From contig CAXRGQ010000008.1 in NCBI GenBank assembly GCA_964230215.1, positions 62,001-126,000 on the forward strand: a stretch of 64,000 nt of DNA, written 5' to 3'. Each line of letters starts with the position of its first letter. The first letter of the stretch is position 1. Below the pieces are notes generated by a model that searched no databases, had not been told where the DNA came from, and was given only the letters and a program-made list of their open reading frames with translations. Origin of the DNA: JAUILH01 sp964230215 (lineage in GTDB: Bacteria; Bacteroidota; Bacteroidia; Flavobacteriales_D; JAUILH01). The position numbers were made by a program, and so were the translations under genes. This document shows positions 52,354 through 62,258 of this stretch, piece by piece.

Positions 52354-52986
52354 TTGTTTTCTAGGGCGCCTTACAATGTTATCATAGACATCTTCTAGGC
52401 TCACTTTTTTAAGCACAGATACTGTGCGAATGGTAAATACAATAACAATAGAAATCCCCATGCTAAGCTCATGGGCAATATCCAATTCGTATAATCCTAT
52501 AAAAACTAAACCACCTACTAAACAAGCCGTTGCATAAATCTCATGTCTAAAGATTAATGGCTCTACATTGGATATCACATCACGAATAATACCACCAAAA
52601 ACAGCAGAAACTACACCTAATAGAATAGCAGCTGGATACCCAAGTCCAATCGCCAATGTCTTTTCAATACCAATGATAGTGTAAAGGCCAATTCCGATGG
52701 TGTCGAAAAGGAAAAAGCCCTTTCTAAATTTTTGCAGCTGAGGTTTGAAGTAATAAACAAACGGAACAGCCATACATATCGTATAAATGTATTTTGGATC
52801 GGATAACCACCCAACTGGATGAATACCTAGAAGTAGATCCCTAATGGTGCCACCGCCAATAGCCGTGATAAAACCTAGCGTAACAGTCCCCACAATATCA
52901 AAACCCATCTTTCTGGCCGTTAGCAGTCCACTAATGGCAAAAACAAAGGTCCCGATTATATCCAAAACAAGAATCAGGTCTAACAT
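52351..52986 (-). CDS. Trimeric intracellular cation (TRIC)-type channel, YadS/YicG family
   Basis: 211 residues with seven hydrophobic segments in two similar halves, each carrying the glycine-rich motif: TLGFITAIGGGTIRDLLLG and LGVVSAVFGGIIRDVISN. These GGG/GGI-IRD motifs define the UPF0126/TRIC family; bacterial members conduct K+ and Na+, and some are linked to glycine uptake. It is convergent with tonB copy 2 and divergent from the DUF3124 gene. Confidence 0.92.
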   Translation of the reverse strand: MLDLILVLDIIGTFVFAISGLLTARKMGFDIVGTVTLGFITAIGGGTIRDLLLGIHPVGWLSDPKYIYTICMAVPFVYYFKPQLQKFRKGFFLFDTIGIGLYTIIGIEKTLAIGLGYPAAILLGVVSAVFGGIIRDVISNVEPLIFRHEIYATACLVGGLVFIGLYELDIAHELSMGISIVIVFTIRTVSVLKKVSLEDVYDNIVRRPRKQ

Positions 52987-53054
52987 ATGTGCAAAGCTAA
53001 TAGAAGTTTTGGTGGGTATAAAGCATTTGACTACCTTAGAATTAAAATTAATAT

Positions 53055-53561
53055 ATGCGTTTGATCCACCCTTTTATACTTGTATGTAGCTTGTTGCTTC
53101 TATCATCATGTAACTCAGAAGGAGAAGACTCATATGAGCCAATTGACTGGTCTAAGCGTGAGATATCAATTTCTCTTCGCGGAGAAACACATTCAAGCTA
53201 TTTGCCAATATATTCGCAGATATATAGTGTCGCTGAGCATAGAAGACACAACCTTACGGTTACGGCGAGTATTCGAAATACTGATAGGACGGACACACTT
53301 TATCTTAAAACTGTGGATTTGTTTGATACTGATGGATCGAAAGTAAAAAGCTATGTTAAAAACATGGTGTATGTTGCACCAATGGAAACTATAGAAATTG
53401 TGATTGACCGTGAAGATAATTCGGGAGGAACAGGAGGAAATTTTATAATTGATTGGTATATCGATTCTACAGCTAATGAACCCTATTTTGAGGCTGTAAT
53501 GATTTCAACCTCTGGTTCTCAGGGTCTCTCATTCACTTCTCAAGGCATTCGAATTAAGTAA
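53055..53561 (+). CDS. DUF3124 lipoprotein
   Basis: 168 residues with a lipobox (LLLLSSC, Cys19). The segments SYLPIYSQIYSVAEHRRHNLTVTASIRNTD, LKTVDLFDTDGSKVKSYV, APMETIEIVIDREDNSGGTGGNF and EAVMISTSGSQGLSFTSQGI (quoted in parts) follow the DUF3124 pattern, a beta-sandwich with a GGxGxNF motif. Function is unknown. Its stop codon abuts the stop of the convergent antiporter gene with no spacer. Confidence 0.85.
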   Translation: MRLIHPFILVCSLLLLSSCNSEGEDSYEPIDWSKREISISLRGETHSSYLPIYSQIYSVAEHRRHNLTVTASIRNTDRTDTLYLKTVDLFDTDGSKVKSYVKNMVYVAPMETIEIVIDREDNSGGTGGNFIIDWYIDSTANEPYFEAVMISTSGSQGLSFTSQGIRIK

Positions 53562-54752
53562 CTATTGATCAGCCAACTGATCTGTTTTTCTTGCTGCCAA
53601 TCCAACCGTGGTGCTTTGGAAAATTATTGAAGCAAGAACTACAATAAAGGTTAGATTGAAAATTTCTTGTGCGATAGGCAAGCCTTTAACCACTGGAATT
53701 AATGCAAACACAATCGGAGTTGCTCCCCGCAGCCCCACCCACGATAAAAACATTCCGCGCTTATGATTAACTTGTCTTGTAAGGAGTAAGGATATAAATA
53801 CACCAAATGGTCTGGCTGCAAACATCAAGATACCAGAGACGATTAAACCACTTAATAATACATCAGGTAACTCATAACTATACACTTGTAATCCAAGTAC
53901 TAAAAAGAGTGTAATCTCCATTAACCATGCAGACCCTTCAAAGAAATGAATATTAATATCTCTATAAGCCCAAGCTGAATTTCCGAGTACTATTCCCGCC
54001 AAATAAACTGCTAAAAACGCGCTGCCACCAAGTAAGGTGTTAACTGAATAAAGCACGAGAATAAGAGCGATTAACATCACTGGGTTTTGTCCCCTTTTTA
54101 ATTTTAAAGCCTTAATTAGTCGGTGTGTTAGTTTACCAAACACGTATCCAGTTAACGCACCAATTACAATACTTTGTACAAATGACAATGCAATAAAAGA
54201 TACACTAGCATTTGTCTGAATCAAGTATTCAGTAATTCCAAAGGTTAAAAACCAAGCTACAGGATCGTTGGTACCTGACTCTAATTCGAGTATTTCGCTT
54301 ACACCATTTTTCAGTTTTAACCCTGTATGTTCAAGGACTGAGAATACTGCAGCAGCATCAGTTGATGATATTATCGCTCCAAGGAGTAGAGCCTCTAACC
54401 AATTCCACCCAAGAATGAAATGCACTCCCAAACACACTACTAGGGATGTGATGAGCAAGCCAATTGTAGACATGGCAATAGCAGGTTTTAAATAGGGTTT
54501 TATGCGTTTCCAACTGGTTTCAAATCCTCCAGCAAAAATTATTATACATAAGGCAATTTCACCAATTCTTAAGGCTTCTACGGGATAGTTAAAATCAAAG
54601 TCAAAGTCTTGACCATTGCCCATCAAGATACCTATCATCAGCGTAACAAGCAAGGATGATACCCCAAACTTTGAGAATAATTTACTTGCTATTAGACTCA
54701 AAATAATAAGGAGTCCGCCAATTAATAGTATGAAGTAATATTCGTTTGCCAC
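53562..54752 (-). CDS. Cation:proton antiporter (CPA1/NhaP2-like membrane domain)
   Basis: 396 residues from GTG 54752, with about eleven to twelve hydrophobic helices. The core shows the exchanger signature ALLLGAIISSTDAAAVFSVLE, ESGTNDPVAWFLTF and SWVGLRGATPIVFALIP. The STDAA and ESGTNDP motifs are those of NhaP2/CvrA-type K+/H+ or Na+/H+ antiporters. It lacks the C-terminal RCK/TrkA or CorC-like domains that many relatives carry, so it is a membrane-domain-only form. It follows porU2 by 33 bases on the same strand. Confidence 0.88.
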   Translation of the reverse strand: MANEYYFILLIGGLLIILSLIASKLFSKFGVSSLLVTLMIGILMGNGQDFDFDFNYPVEALRIGEIALCIIIFAGGFETSWKRIKPYLKPAIAMSTIGLLITSLVVCLGVHFILGWNWLEALLLGAIISSTDAAAVFSVLEHTGLKLKNGVSEILELESGTNDPVAWFLTFGITEYLIQTNASVSFIALSFVQSIVIGALTGYVFGKLTHRLIKALKLKRGQNPVMLIALILVLYSVNTLLGGSAFLAVYLAGIVLGNSAWAYRDINIHFFEGSAWLMEITLFLVLGLQVYSYELPDVLLSGLIVSGILMFAARPFGVFISLLLTRQVNHKRGMFLSWVGLRGATPIVFALIPVVKGLPIAQEIFNLTFIVVLASIIFQSTTVGLAARKTDQLADQ

Positions 54753-54785
54753 AAAACTCGATTGAATCGTAAATATATGGCATCC

Positions 54786-57700
54786 CTATCGCATAAGGTA
54801 CATCTTACCGATTCCTTTTTTGAAGTATTTATCGGCGTTGGTAGAATAGCGTTCTATTTCTTCGTTGTTAAGTCGAGTAAAGACCTTATAGAGATATACC
54901 CCGTTTGCTAACGGGTCGCCAAAGTTATCTGTGCCGTCCCACCAGTAGCTTGTTCTGTTTCTACCAATATTAATTGGGCCAAGCTCTGCCATAGTAATCT
55001 CCTTCACAACCTTGCCTGTTACCGTCATAATCTGAATTAGCATATCGTCCGGCAATTCACTACCCGTCAATGTAAAAACAAATTGTGTGCGTGTTGAGAA
55101 TGGATTAGGGTAGTTAAGCACCTCAGTAATGGAGGAAGCATTGATTACTTCAAAATTTATCTCATAATCTATGGCGCCAGATTGATTGCCACTTATGTCT
55201 GACGCTTCAATTCTTAGATTATAAGTACCATCGATCATAAAGTCTGCGTCATATTCAATTTTAAATACATTATCACTTGAGTTGGTTGGTATCCAACGCA
55301 TTATTTCAATACCATTTCCGTCCATAAAAGGCACTCTTCTAGTATTTCCCAAAGGATCTGTTAACCACACGACAAAATTACTGGTGTCCGCGTCTTCATT
55401 CATTAATAAAAATGGGTTTTCATCGTCTAATGAAATTGAAATCATTGGCTTGGCGCTAACGATATCACCATCCAAAATGTGTAGCCCATCAAAAGTCACA
55501 TCCAATATTGGGTTAATCCTATCTTCATCCGTCTCAAAGGTTACCCTCATTAGGTTGTTTACATAGTACTGCTCCAGTTGGTCTTGCTGATATGTATTGA
55601 TATAAGGGTTGCCAATCACCCAAAAACTGTTTTTCCCTGGGTAGTTTTCAGTGTTAAACGTAATTGTGTCTATTATGTGCTGACCTGCAAGTAATGGCGC
55701 TTGTCTTGGATAATTCGCAAAAGTCTGATTGTAGTATTGGTCCTCTAGGTAATAATTAACCTTTAAACTGTCCATGTCCCATGGACTTACATTCTCAATA
55801 GCCACGGCTAAGCTAACATCTTGTCCTTCCTGAATAGTATCGCTTTCGAGTGAAAAATAATAGCCTTTTTTCGGGTTAATTGCCAGTTCAGGAACGGGGT
55901 CATAGATTAATTGCCAACGTTTTAACTGTGCCGGAGTAAAACTTAGACTATCGTGTATGTAGGCTTGCAGTTGTAGGTATGGATGCTGATTTGCGTTTAC
56001 AATTGCACCAAGGTTAACAATCGAATCGCTCGCAGTAAATAAAGTATCCATTACCTGCGTCTTATTTCCTTGAAGATCTATGCCATGTAGCTTCAATCGT
56101 ACACTGTCATTACCGATTTCCAATCCCTCTTGTTCCCAGTGTAAACTGTTCCAATTATACGCTGGACCTGCAATTTCTGAATATACATTCCCAATATAAT
56201 TGGGCGACCACAAGCTATCTGTGAAGGTAATTGTATCGTTGAGGTGGGAGCCATAAACTTCTTGGAACGACCCCGAGACACCTTGCTGCCAGAAAAATAT
56301 AAACGGAACTTCCGAGTTTGCAGGAGCCACATTTGTAGCGCCAAAACTTTGGAACACATTAAATAAGTCTGGGTAATAAGTATTCCATTGACTGTATTTA
56401 GCTCTTACCGTATAAGCCAGTACGTAGTGACCTTGCGGAATATGATTGTTGAGCATGGTGTCTAGATTGGCTAGATGGGTTCCATTATTCTGTCTAAAAA
56501 TAAAGTATCCTTCTGTTCTCCATGGTCGGCATCCGCCATTAGAAAGGTCTTTATGATCTCCGTAATTATGATTGGTACCAATACCTCCATCGTTTTCCCA
56601 GGCCTTTAATTCGTATGGATCTATTACGGCCAAATAAATGGTTGGTGTTACACTGCACAAGTTATCCTCACCATCATCAACGCTGCCATCAAGTGTGTAC
56701 AGAGTATTAGCATACTCAAAGAAATTATTGGCATTTCCGTAAACACTGTTAAACAGAACTCTAAAGCGTTGCTCAAAATTAAGCTGCCTATTAGGCCTGT
56801 CATATTCAATTGAAAGGAAATCATCCTTTTTGTACTGGAAGAAATGAGATTGACCCCAACCTGTTTTTCCGGGAATATATTGGAAACTTCTTTCGGTCCA
56901 CACCTTGGTCGAACTATCTAAGGAAACCCTCCAGAAATATACTGTGCTGTCACTTAAGACTAAGTTATCGGCAAGTCCAGTAGTTGCATTTATCCATCCA
57001 CTTGGAAAGGCTTCTACCACACCACCTTCAGATGTAATAAGCTGCATTTTTTTGAACGGACTCGGAGCGCCTTCAAAATCAATGGTATCAATCTCAAATA
57101 TATACGTCTTTTCTGCCGCCAAAGGATTTATGGTGCTTGCTTTTAAGACTTGTGAATCCAATGGCACTATTGCGTAGTTGTAAGGAAATATGGGGAGTAT
57201 ACCATCGAATAGTAGGTACAAGTCCTTTGTTAGAATATTATTGTTAATCTCGTCGTATGCTTCTGGTATAACACTTGGTTGATCTACCAACACTTCAAAT
57301 GAATTCTGACCAACACTTTTAAGTGGTAGCAATGGCATGGTTAGTCTAACAGTATCTTTGTAATAGGAACCATTGCGCGTAATTACGTAGGTCGTATCTG
57401 TTCCATCTGCAAAATGCCTGATGACGTCTATATTAAATGTTTCGTTAGTTGCCCTACCGATATTGGTCAGCACAATATTTAGCGTTAAAGAATCAACGGA
57501 CAAATCAATATTAGATGGAGTAAAAAATGTACTAGTTGGTTCAATTACTAACTCTGGATTTTCATGAGGATTAATGCGCAGAGCAGGATCTCCATGCAGG
57601 TTAATCTGTCCTATGGTCATTTCTGCATAGTCATTTGTGGGGCCAAATACATTGTATGCTCCGAGTCCTCCGCCAATTATTGATTTACCAATGGTGCCAC

Positions 57701-59921
57701 CATAATTATGCATGCCTATTTCTTTGTACAATGAACTGGTAAATGTGTTGAGGTGGCCTGAAAACCCAAGCTTTGTAGAGGCGATAAAGCCTATTGTTCC
57801 GGCATTTTCTTCCATTACAAATTCTTCACTTGTACTCTGACTGAGAGGGTGATGGATATCTCCCGTATAACACGAGTTGCCTATTAATATAGGATAGCGC
57901 CCCTGATTATTCCAATTAGATGGCGCATCAATGTTTTGATCAAAACCAGTGGCCGTTGCGTGACCAAAAAAGGTCATAATAGATGTACCGTGTTCAAGGT
58001 TATCCTGAATTTCATGAAACTCTACAATGTCAATAGGTTGGCTACTTGTTTTAGCGTACAGATAGGTGTACCCTCCAAATAAGGTGTCTTCAATTATATC
58101 AGCATAGTTGTTTAAGTAGGATTGAAATAGTTGCTGTTCTGCTGTACCTGCGCCACCCGAAAAATGCATTACTTTTTTCATCCACTCCTTATTAGCCAGC
58201 GTGTAGATAGGGTCATTCTGTGCAGCTTCATATTCGATTACTTTGCTCAAGTAATGCTCAACCTCTGCACTGTCGTGTGCAGCAATTCGTCCAATTGGGA
58301 TATTTTGAATGTAGTATGAATTAGAGTCTAAGCTCGTTGTGAAATACACATCTGAAGCGGGGTAACCAAATGTCGGTACGTGACATAGATTGAAGTTAGT
58401 ACTTGATTTGCGGGTGCCATGATCTGCATCAGAGGCTTCTCGAATACCTTTGCCAATAATTAGCACATTTCCAGGCGGTGTAGAAAAGTTTTGATAGGCA
58501 TATTCTAAGTATCGTCTGATGCTCAATGGGTGATGTTTAACCCCGCCTCCAAACTGGTCAACAAGATCATTTATATTAACGAGCTTCACGTCATAGCCAG
58601 TGCTAATTCTGTAATTCTGATAGTTCTGTGCAGCGCCCCACAATTCATCACTTGTTATTATGATATAGGCCGAATCACTACTTACATTAGTGACGTCCAC
58701 CATTAGACCTGAGCCATTAATGGCAGTTATTTCGTTTGAAGAAAGATGAATGATATCCGATTCATCAAACAATATGGTAAACCTGTCTGCGCTATTGCTG
58801 GCGTTTGGAATGAGTGCGTCATAGTTTATTGCAGCAGTGGGAATGATATGATGCCCACTTGTCCCGCCAAACGCCCAAATATGCGGATTGCTTGCCCCAA
58901 CGTTTGATAGTGACAAGTAGTTATGAGTCTCACTGGGGTTGTGTGGCAAAGTAAACTCATAATAACTAGCTCCCGCTAAGTCCGGTGTGTGTGGGTAAAG
59001 AATACTACTGTATGAACTTGCTTGATAGTCGCTTGCCACGGCTAAGTCAGGGACATATTGATGGCGAATAATTGTTGTGCCATTGGTAAGATCTGAAGCC
59101 AGCACGGATAAGTTCTTTTTGATTAATTGATAACCTTTGTAAAGGGTGTCAAAAAGCGTGGTATAAGTGCCTCCATTATTAATTTGATATTGGAGGTGAT
59201 GATTGCCTAACCCAACAGTGTCTGCCGCATCACTTGCACCCATTGCAATGGCATGAATGGTGGCGTTCGGAGCCCCAGGTCCACTATACACATTGGGCGT
59301 AGCGATTGAAAAATTGGTATAATTGGTTCCAGAAAACGAATTTCGTTTAGTTTCGCTCCAGCCCTCTGCAGGCATATATCGTGTGCTTGAGTTTCCTAGC
59401 AGTAATGGTCCGTACTGATATTGGTTATCGTAGGATACATAATTTTGTTTTAAAAAGTAGTTGATGGGTGTATAGGATCCAAAATTAGTGTCTGAATAAT
59501 CGTTGATCCGTTTACCGATACCACTATTCCATGTTAGGTAATGATATAAAGTGTCGTTAACCAAACTATATGAAGGGTTGCCAATATCTGAAGGGTTAAT
59601 GTATAAGCTGGAATCCAACCAACCATCGTTTTTTGTCCCATAAAACTGGATGTAATCCGCATTGTCAAATATACCATCTCCCCCATCATTCACATAAATA
59701 ACTAATTCTCGTTCTTTAGCATATAGCTTGATTTCGGAACTATTTACACCAGATATCGGAACACCTGCATTTGTTAAACTGTCGTGGTGTAACTGATATA
59801 CTCCAGTTTGGGCAATTGGAATTCTGTAATAACTAGAACCATAATCAATCCATTCATTTCCGTATTGACCGTACGAAAGGCAAGCGTACAAAATGAATGA
59901 TATTATGGCAATTATTCTCAT
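54786..59921 (-). CDS. porU2: Second T9SS sortase-like C25 peptidase (PorU2 type)
   Basis: 1711 residues: a signal peptide (IIAIISFILYACLSYGQ), then an N-terminal region like that of PorU (YYRIPIAQTGVYQLHHDSL, VYVNDGGDGIFDNADYIQFYG), a C25 gingipain-like peptidase domain around 420-800 with His654 (MTFFGHATATGF) and Cys684 (ILIGNSCYTGDIHH), several CARDB/Ig-like modules from about 810 to 1600, and a FlgD/sorting-domain-like C-terminus (LNYPNPFSTRTQFVFTLTG ... GVYLYKVFTR). The size and pairing with a PorV-like gene (four-base overlap) match the family called PorU2. The catalytic pair is intact. Whether it processes a separate cargo class is unknown. Confidence 0.88.
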   Translation of the reverse strand: MRIIAIISFILYACLSYGQYGNEWIDYGSSYYRIPIAQTGVYQLHHDSLTNAGVPISGVNSSEIKLYAKERELVIYVNDGGDGIFDNADYIQFYGTKNDGWLDSSLYINPSDIGNPSYSLVNDTLYHYLTWNSGIGKRINDYSDTNFGSYTPINYFLKQNYVSYDNQYQYGPLLLGNSSTRYMPAEGWSETKRNSFSGTNYTNFSIATPNVYSGPGAPNATIHAIAMGASDAADTVGLGNHHLQYQINNGGTYTTLFDTLYKGYQLIKKNLSVLASDLTNGTTIIRHQYVPDLAVASDYQASSYSSILYPHTPDLAGASYYEFTLPHNPSETHNYLSLSNVGASNPHIWAFGGTSGHHIIPTAAINYDALIPNASNSADRFTILFDESDIIHLSSNEITAINGSGLMVDVTNVSSDSAYIIITSDELWGAAQNYQNYRISTGYDVKLVNINDLVDQFGGGVKHHPLSIRRYLEYAYQNFSTPPGNVLIIGKGIREASDADHGTRKSSTNFNLCHVPTFGYPASDVYFTTSLDSNSYYIQNIPIGRIAAHDSAEVEHYLSKVIEYEAAQNDPIYTLANKEWMKKVMHFSGGAGTAEQQLFQSYLNNYADIIEDTLFGGYTYLYAKTSSQPIDIVEFHEIQDNLEHGTSIMTFFGHATATGFDQNIDAPSNWNNQGRYPILIGNSCYTGDIHHPLSQSTSEEFVMEENAGTIGFIASTKLGFSGHLNTFTSSLYKEIGMHNYGGTIGKSIIGGGLGAYNVFGPTNDYAEMTIGQINLHGDPALRINPHENPELVIEPTSTFFTPSNIDLSVDSLTLNIVLTNIGRATNETFNIDVIRHFADGTDTTYVITRNGSYYKDTVRLTMPLLPLKSVGQNSFEVLVDQPSVIPEAYDEINNNILTKDLYLLFDGILPIFPYNYAIVPLDSQVLKASTINPLAAEKTYIFEIDTIDFEGAPSPFKKMQLITSEGGVVEAFPSGWINATTGLADNLVLSDSTVYFWRVSLDSSTKVWTERSFQYIPGKTGWGQSHFFQYKKDDFLSIEYDRPNRQLNFEQRFRVLFNSVYGNANNFFEYANTLYTLDGSVDDGEDNLCSVTPTIYLAVIDPYELKAWENDGGIGTNHNYGDHKDLSNGGCRPWRTEGYFIFRQNNGTHLANLDTMLNNHIPQGHYVLAYTVRAKYSQWNTYYPDLFNVFQSFGATNVAPANSEVPFIFFWQQGVSGSFQEVYGSHLNDTITFTDSLWSPNYIGNVYSEIAGPAYNWNSLHWEQEGLEIGNDSVRLKLHGIDLQGNKTQVMDTLFTASDSIVNLGAIVNANQHPYLQLQAYIHDSLSFTPAQLKRWQLIYDPVPELAINPKKGYYFSLESDTIQEGQDVSLAVAIENVSPWDMDSLKVNYYLEDQYYNQTFANYPRQAPLLAGQHIIDTITFNTENYPGKNSFWVIGNPYINTYQQDQLEQYYVNNLMRVTFETDEDRINPILDVTFDGLHILDGDIVSAKPMISISLDDENPFLLMNEDADTSNFVVWLTDPLGNTRRVPFMDGNGIEIMRWIPTNSSDNVFKIEYDADFMIDGTYNLRIEASDISGNQSGAIDYEINFEVINASSITEVLNYPNPFSTRTQFVFTLTGSELPDDMLIQIMTVTGKVVKEITMAELGPINIGRNRTSYWWDGTDNFGDPLANGVYLYKVFTRLNNEEIERYSTNADKYFKKGIGKMYLMR

Positions 59922-61018
59922 TTGTCGGGTTTGTCAATATCGAATCTTAGCGAGAATATATTCGAGAATGTACCTACGGATTGTGTGATGTTGCTTAAGG
60001 CATAGTCGATTGAGAATTGTTTGATTTTTATGCCTAATCCCATGTTTGGTTGAAGACTAGTCTTCTCTTCGCCACCTAGTTCGGTTACACGCTGAATGTT
60101 CCCAATTCCTGCTCTAACAAATACCAGATTCTTAAAACCGAATTCAAATCCAGCGTGAGGGTCTACGCTTACAAGATTGGTTTTTAGCAACACGTTTCGT
60201 TTTCCATCAAATGTAAGATCTAAATTAAGCTCGGGTTGTATGCTAAATCGCTCGCCGATAGGATAGTTTCTGGTTGCGGCTAGTATTAATTTTGGCAGTG
60301 TAAGTTCTAGGGAGTTGGTTGGAATTTCGTTTCCTGTCAAGACAAAAACTTCACGCATATCATCGTTAAGATTAAAGGACCATGCGTTAAAAGTGGTCGT
60401 AACATCTCTAAACATTGCACCAAAAATCCATTCCTTCTTAGTATATAACGCGGATGCATCAAGTCCAAACCCCCAAGAATTGGCAAAGTCTCCGATTTTA
60501 CGGTGTACAATTTTTACATTCCCGCCCACACTAAGCCCTTCAATATTCGTTTTGCGCGCATAGGATACAATAAAAGCATAATCTGCTGCTGTAAATGAGG
60601 TGATTTTGTCGTAATCTACACGTCCCTGGTTGTCTATTAATTGAGTAGTGTTGGGAATATCATCCACACCAAAACGCATTATACTAATACCAATGGCACT
60701 TTTATCGTCTAATGGTTTTGCGAATGCGCCATAATCAAACTTGGCAATTCCTGCGAAATATTCCGCGTGCATTAACCCAAGCTGTGCATCATTGCTAATA
60801 TTGAGTAACCCAGCGGGGTTCCAGTACCCGGCGGTAACGTCATTAACACTGGCTATTATTGAGTTTGACATGCCCAATCCACGTGCCCCTACGCCAATGG
60901 CGAGAAACTCATTGCTATATTTTGGCGCAATCGTGGAAGTTTGACTTGTTGATTGTCCAAATGAATTGCCTGCTAATAAAGCAAGGGTAAGGGCTAGCAG
61001 TCGTTTGTATAAGCTCAT
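59918..61018 (-). CDS. porV2: Second PorV-like outer-membrane protein (PorV2 type)
   Basis: About 366 residues from ATG 61018; a longer frame reaches 61060, but the ATG at 61018 gives a proper signal peptide (MSLYKRLLALTLALLAGNSFG). The mature segments FLAIGVGARGLGMSNSIIAS, VNDVTAGYWNPAGLLNISND and LGLMHAEYFAGIAKFDYGAF are the PorV/UPF0164 barrel signature. It overlaps porU2 by four bases (ATGA), so the two are translationally coupled. By analogy it would hand cargo to PorU2. It diverges from pssA. Confidence 0.88.
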   Translation of the reverse strand: MSLYKRLLALTLALLAGNSFGQSTSQTSTIAPKYSNEFLAIGVGARGLGMSNSIIASVNDVTAGYWNPAGLLNISNDAQLGLMHAEYFAGIAKFDYGAFAKPLDDKSAIGISIMRFGVDDIPNTTQLIDNQGRVDYDKITSFTAADYAFIVSYARKTNIEGLSVGGNVKIVHRKIGDFANSWGFGLDASALYTKKEWIFGAMFRDVTTTFNAWSFNLNDDMREVFVLTGNEIPTNSLELTLPKLILAATRNYPIGERFSIQPELNLDLTFDGKRNVLLKTNLVSVDPHAGFEFGFKNLVFVRAGIGNIQRVTELGGEEKTSLQPNMGLGIKIKQFSIDYALSNITQSVGTFSNIFSLRFDIDKPDK

Positions 61019-61129
61019 ACAGATTATAAAAATACTAAGTAAAAAATTATAAGACAACAAAGCAGCGTGTCTTGTGCTTAATAACTGTAAATTCGGGATA
61101 AAATTGTATAATTTGCACAGTAATAGCGC

Positions 61130-62017
61130 ATGAATTTTCGTTTGTGGATACCGAATATGATCACACTCGCCAATTTGGCTTGCGGGGTAATTTCTACCAT
61201 GTTAGCAATAAAAGGTGTCATTCATTGGGCGGCCATTTTCATTTTTTTGGCTGCTTTTTTTGATTTGATGGACGGCTTGGCAGCACGTGCTCTAAATGCT
61301 AAATCTGCTTTGGGTGCACAATTAGATTCCTTGTGTGATTTGGTGAGTTTTGGGGTGGCACCTGCGATGATAATGTATTCAATTATCTGTGGGGTTTCTT
61401 TGTTTGGTGAATCATCAGCGATGGATTGGATTAATCAGTTTCACGAATTACCAGAGAATTATTGGAATTTGAGCTATGTTTTTTCATTAAATATGACAGA
61501 TGATTTATTAGTGGGGCCCTCCTTAAGACCTAGTATTTGGTCCATAGGCATGCATCTTGGGGAAATAAAAATACCGGTCTTAGTCAGTGTGCTCATATAT
61601 GTATTTGCGGGAGCTATAAGACTTGCAAAGTTTAATACACTACCAGAAAGCAAGAGTTTTAGAGGATTAGCAATACCCGGGGCCGCAATATTATTAGCAA
61701 GCTTTGCTTTGATTATCGATACAGAAATTTATCTCCATCAAGCGCGGATAGAAGATGTTTTTAATCCGTGGTTATACATGAGCCTAATTTATTTCGCAGC
61801 GATATTCATGTTAGTGAATGCAAGAATGTTCTCTTTCAAGTTAAAATCGTTGTCATGGGCAGATAGTAAGCTGCAATACATCTTTTTGATATTGTGCATT
61901 CCGCTTGTAATTGTTAGTATTTTCCTAGAGAATTTCTGGTTATCGATTCCATTAATTGTACTTTTGTACATCATAGTATCACTGATAGATAATATTCTGA
62001 ATAAAGATGAAATTTAA
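61130..62017 (+). CDS. pssA: CDP-diacylglycerol--serine O-phosphatidyltransferase
   Basis: 295 residues with multiple membrane helices. The CDP-alcohol phosphatidyltransferase motif DG-x2-AR-x8-G-x3-D-x3-D is visible in MDGLAARALNAKSALGAQLDSLCD. It makes phosphatidylserine, the precursor of phosphatidylethanolamine. It is longer than the shortest PssA forms because of an extra segment between helices (INQFHELPENYWNLSYVFSL). It overlaps purS by 11 bases. Confidence 0.92.
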   Translation: MNFRLWIPNMITLANLACGVISTMLAIKGVIHWAAIFIFLAAFFDLMDGLAARALNAKSALGAQLDSLCDLVSFGVAPAMIMYSIICGVSLFGESSAMDWINQFHELPENYWNLSYVFSLNMTDDLLVGPSLRPSIWSIGMHLGEIKIPVLVSVLIYVFAGAIRLAKFNTLPESKSFRGLAIPGAAILLASFALIIDTEIYLHQARIEDVFNPWLYMSLIYFAAIFMLVNARMFSFKLKSLSWADSKLQYIFLILCIPLVIVSIFLENFWLSIPLIVLLYIIVSLIDNILNKDEI

Positions 62018-62258
62018 GGCTGAAATAGATGTAATGCCATTGGAGGCATTGTTAGATCCACAAGGAAAAGCGGTAAGTAATAGCATGGGTAATCTTGGTT
62101 TATCTGAGATTGGAAATGTGCGTATAGGAAAACACATTACGCTTGAGGTGGATGCAGCTGATAAAGCGGACGCAGAAGTAAAGGTTGACAAGGCGTGCAA
62201 AGAGTTGCTTTGTAATCAGATTATGGAGAGCTATAAGTTCTCTATCTCGGAAGCTTAA
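62007..62258 (+). CDS. purS: Phosphoribosylformylglycinamidine synthase subunit PurS
   Basis: 83 residues. PurS bridges PurL and PurQ in the fourth step of purine synthesis. KFKAEIDVMPLEALLDPQGK, AVSNSMGNLGLSEIGNVRIG and the CNQIMESYKFSI end match the family. It overlaps the pssA end by 11 bases and shares four bases with the convergent lptB. purL and purQ are not in the window. Confidence 0.92.
   Translation: MKFKAEIDVMPLEALLDPQGKAVSNSMGNLGLSEIGNVRIGKHITLEVDAADKADAEVKVDKACKELLCNQIMESYKFSISEA

Noticed and set aside
54786..59921. porU2 considered as the primary PorU
   Set aside because: The gene beside gldJ and porV at 4637 has the standard PorU length, motifs and synteny; this one has extra Ig-like modules and pairs with a PorV2-type gene.
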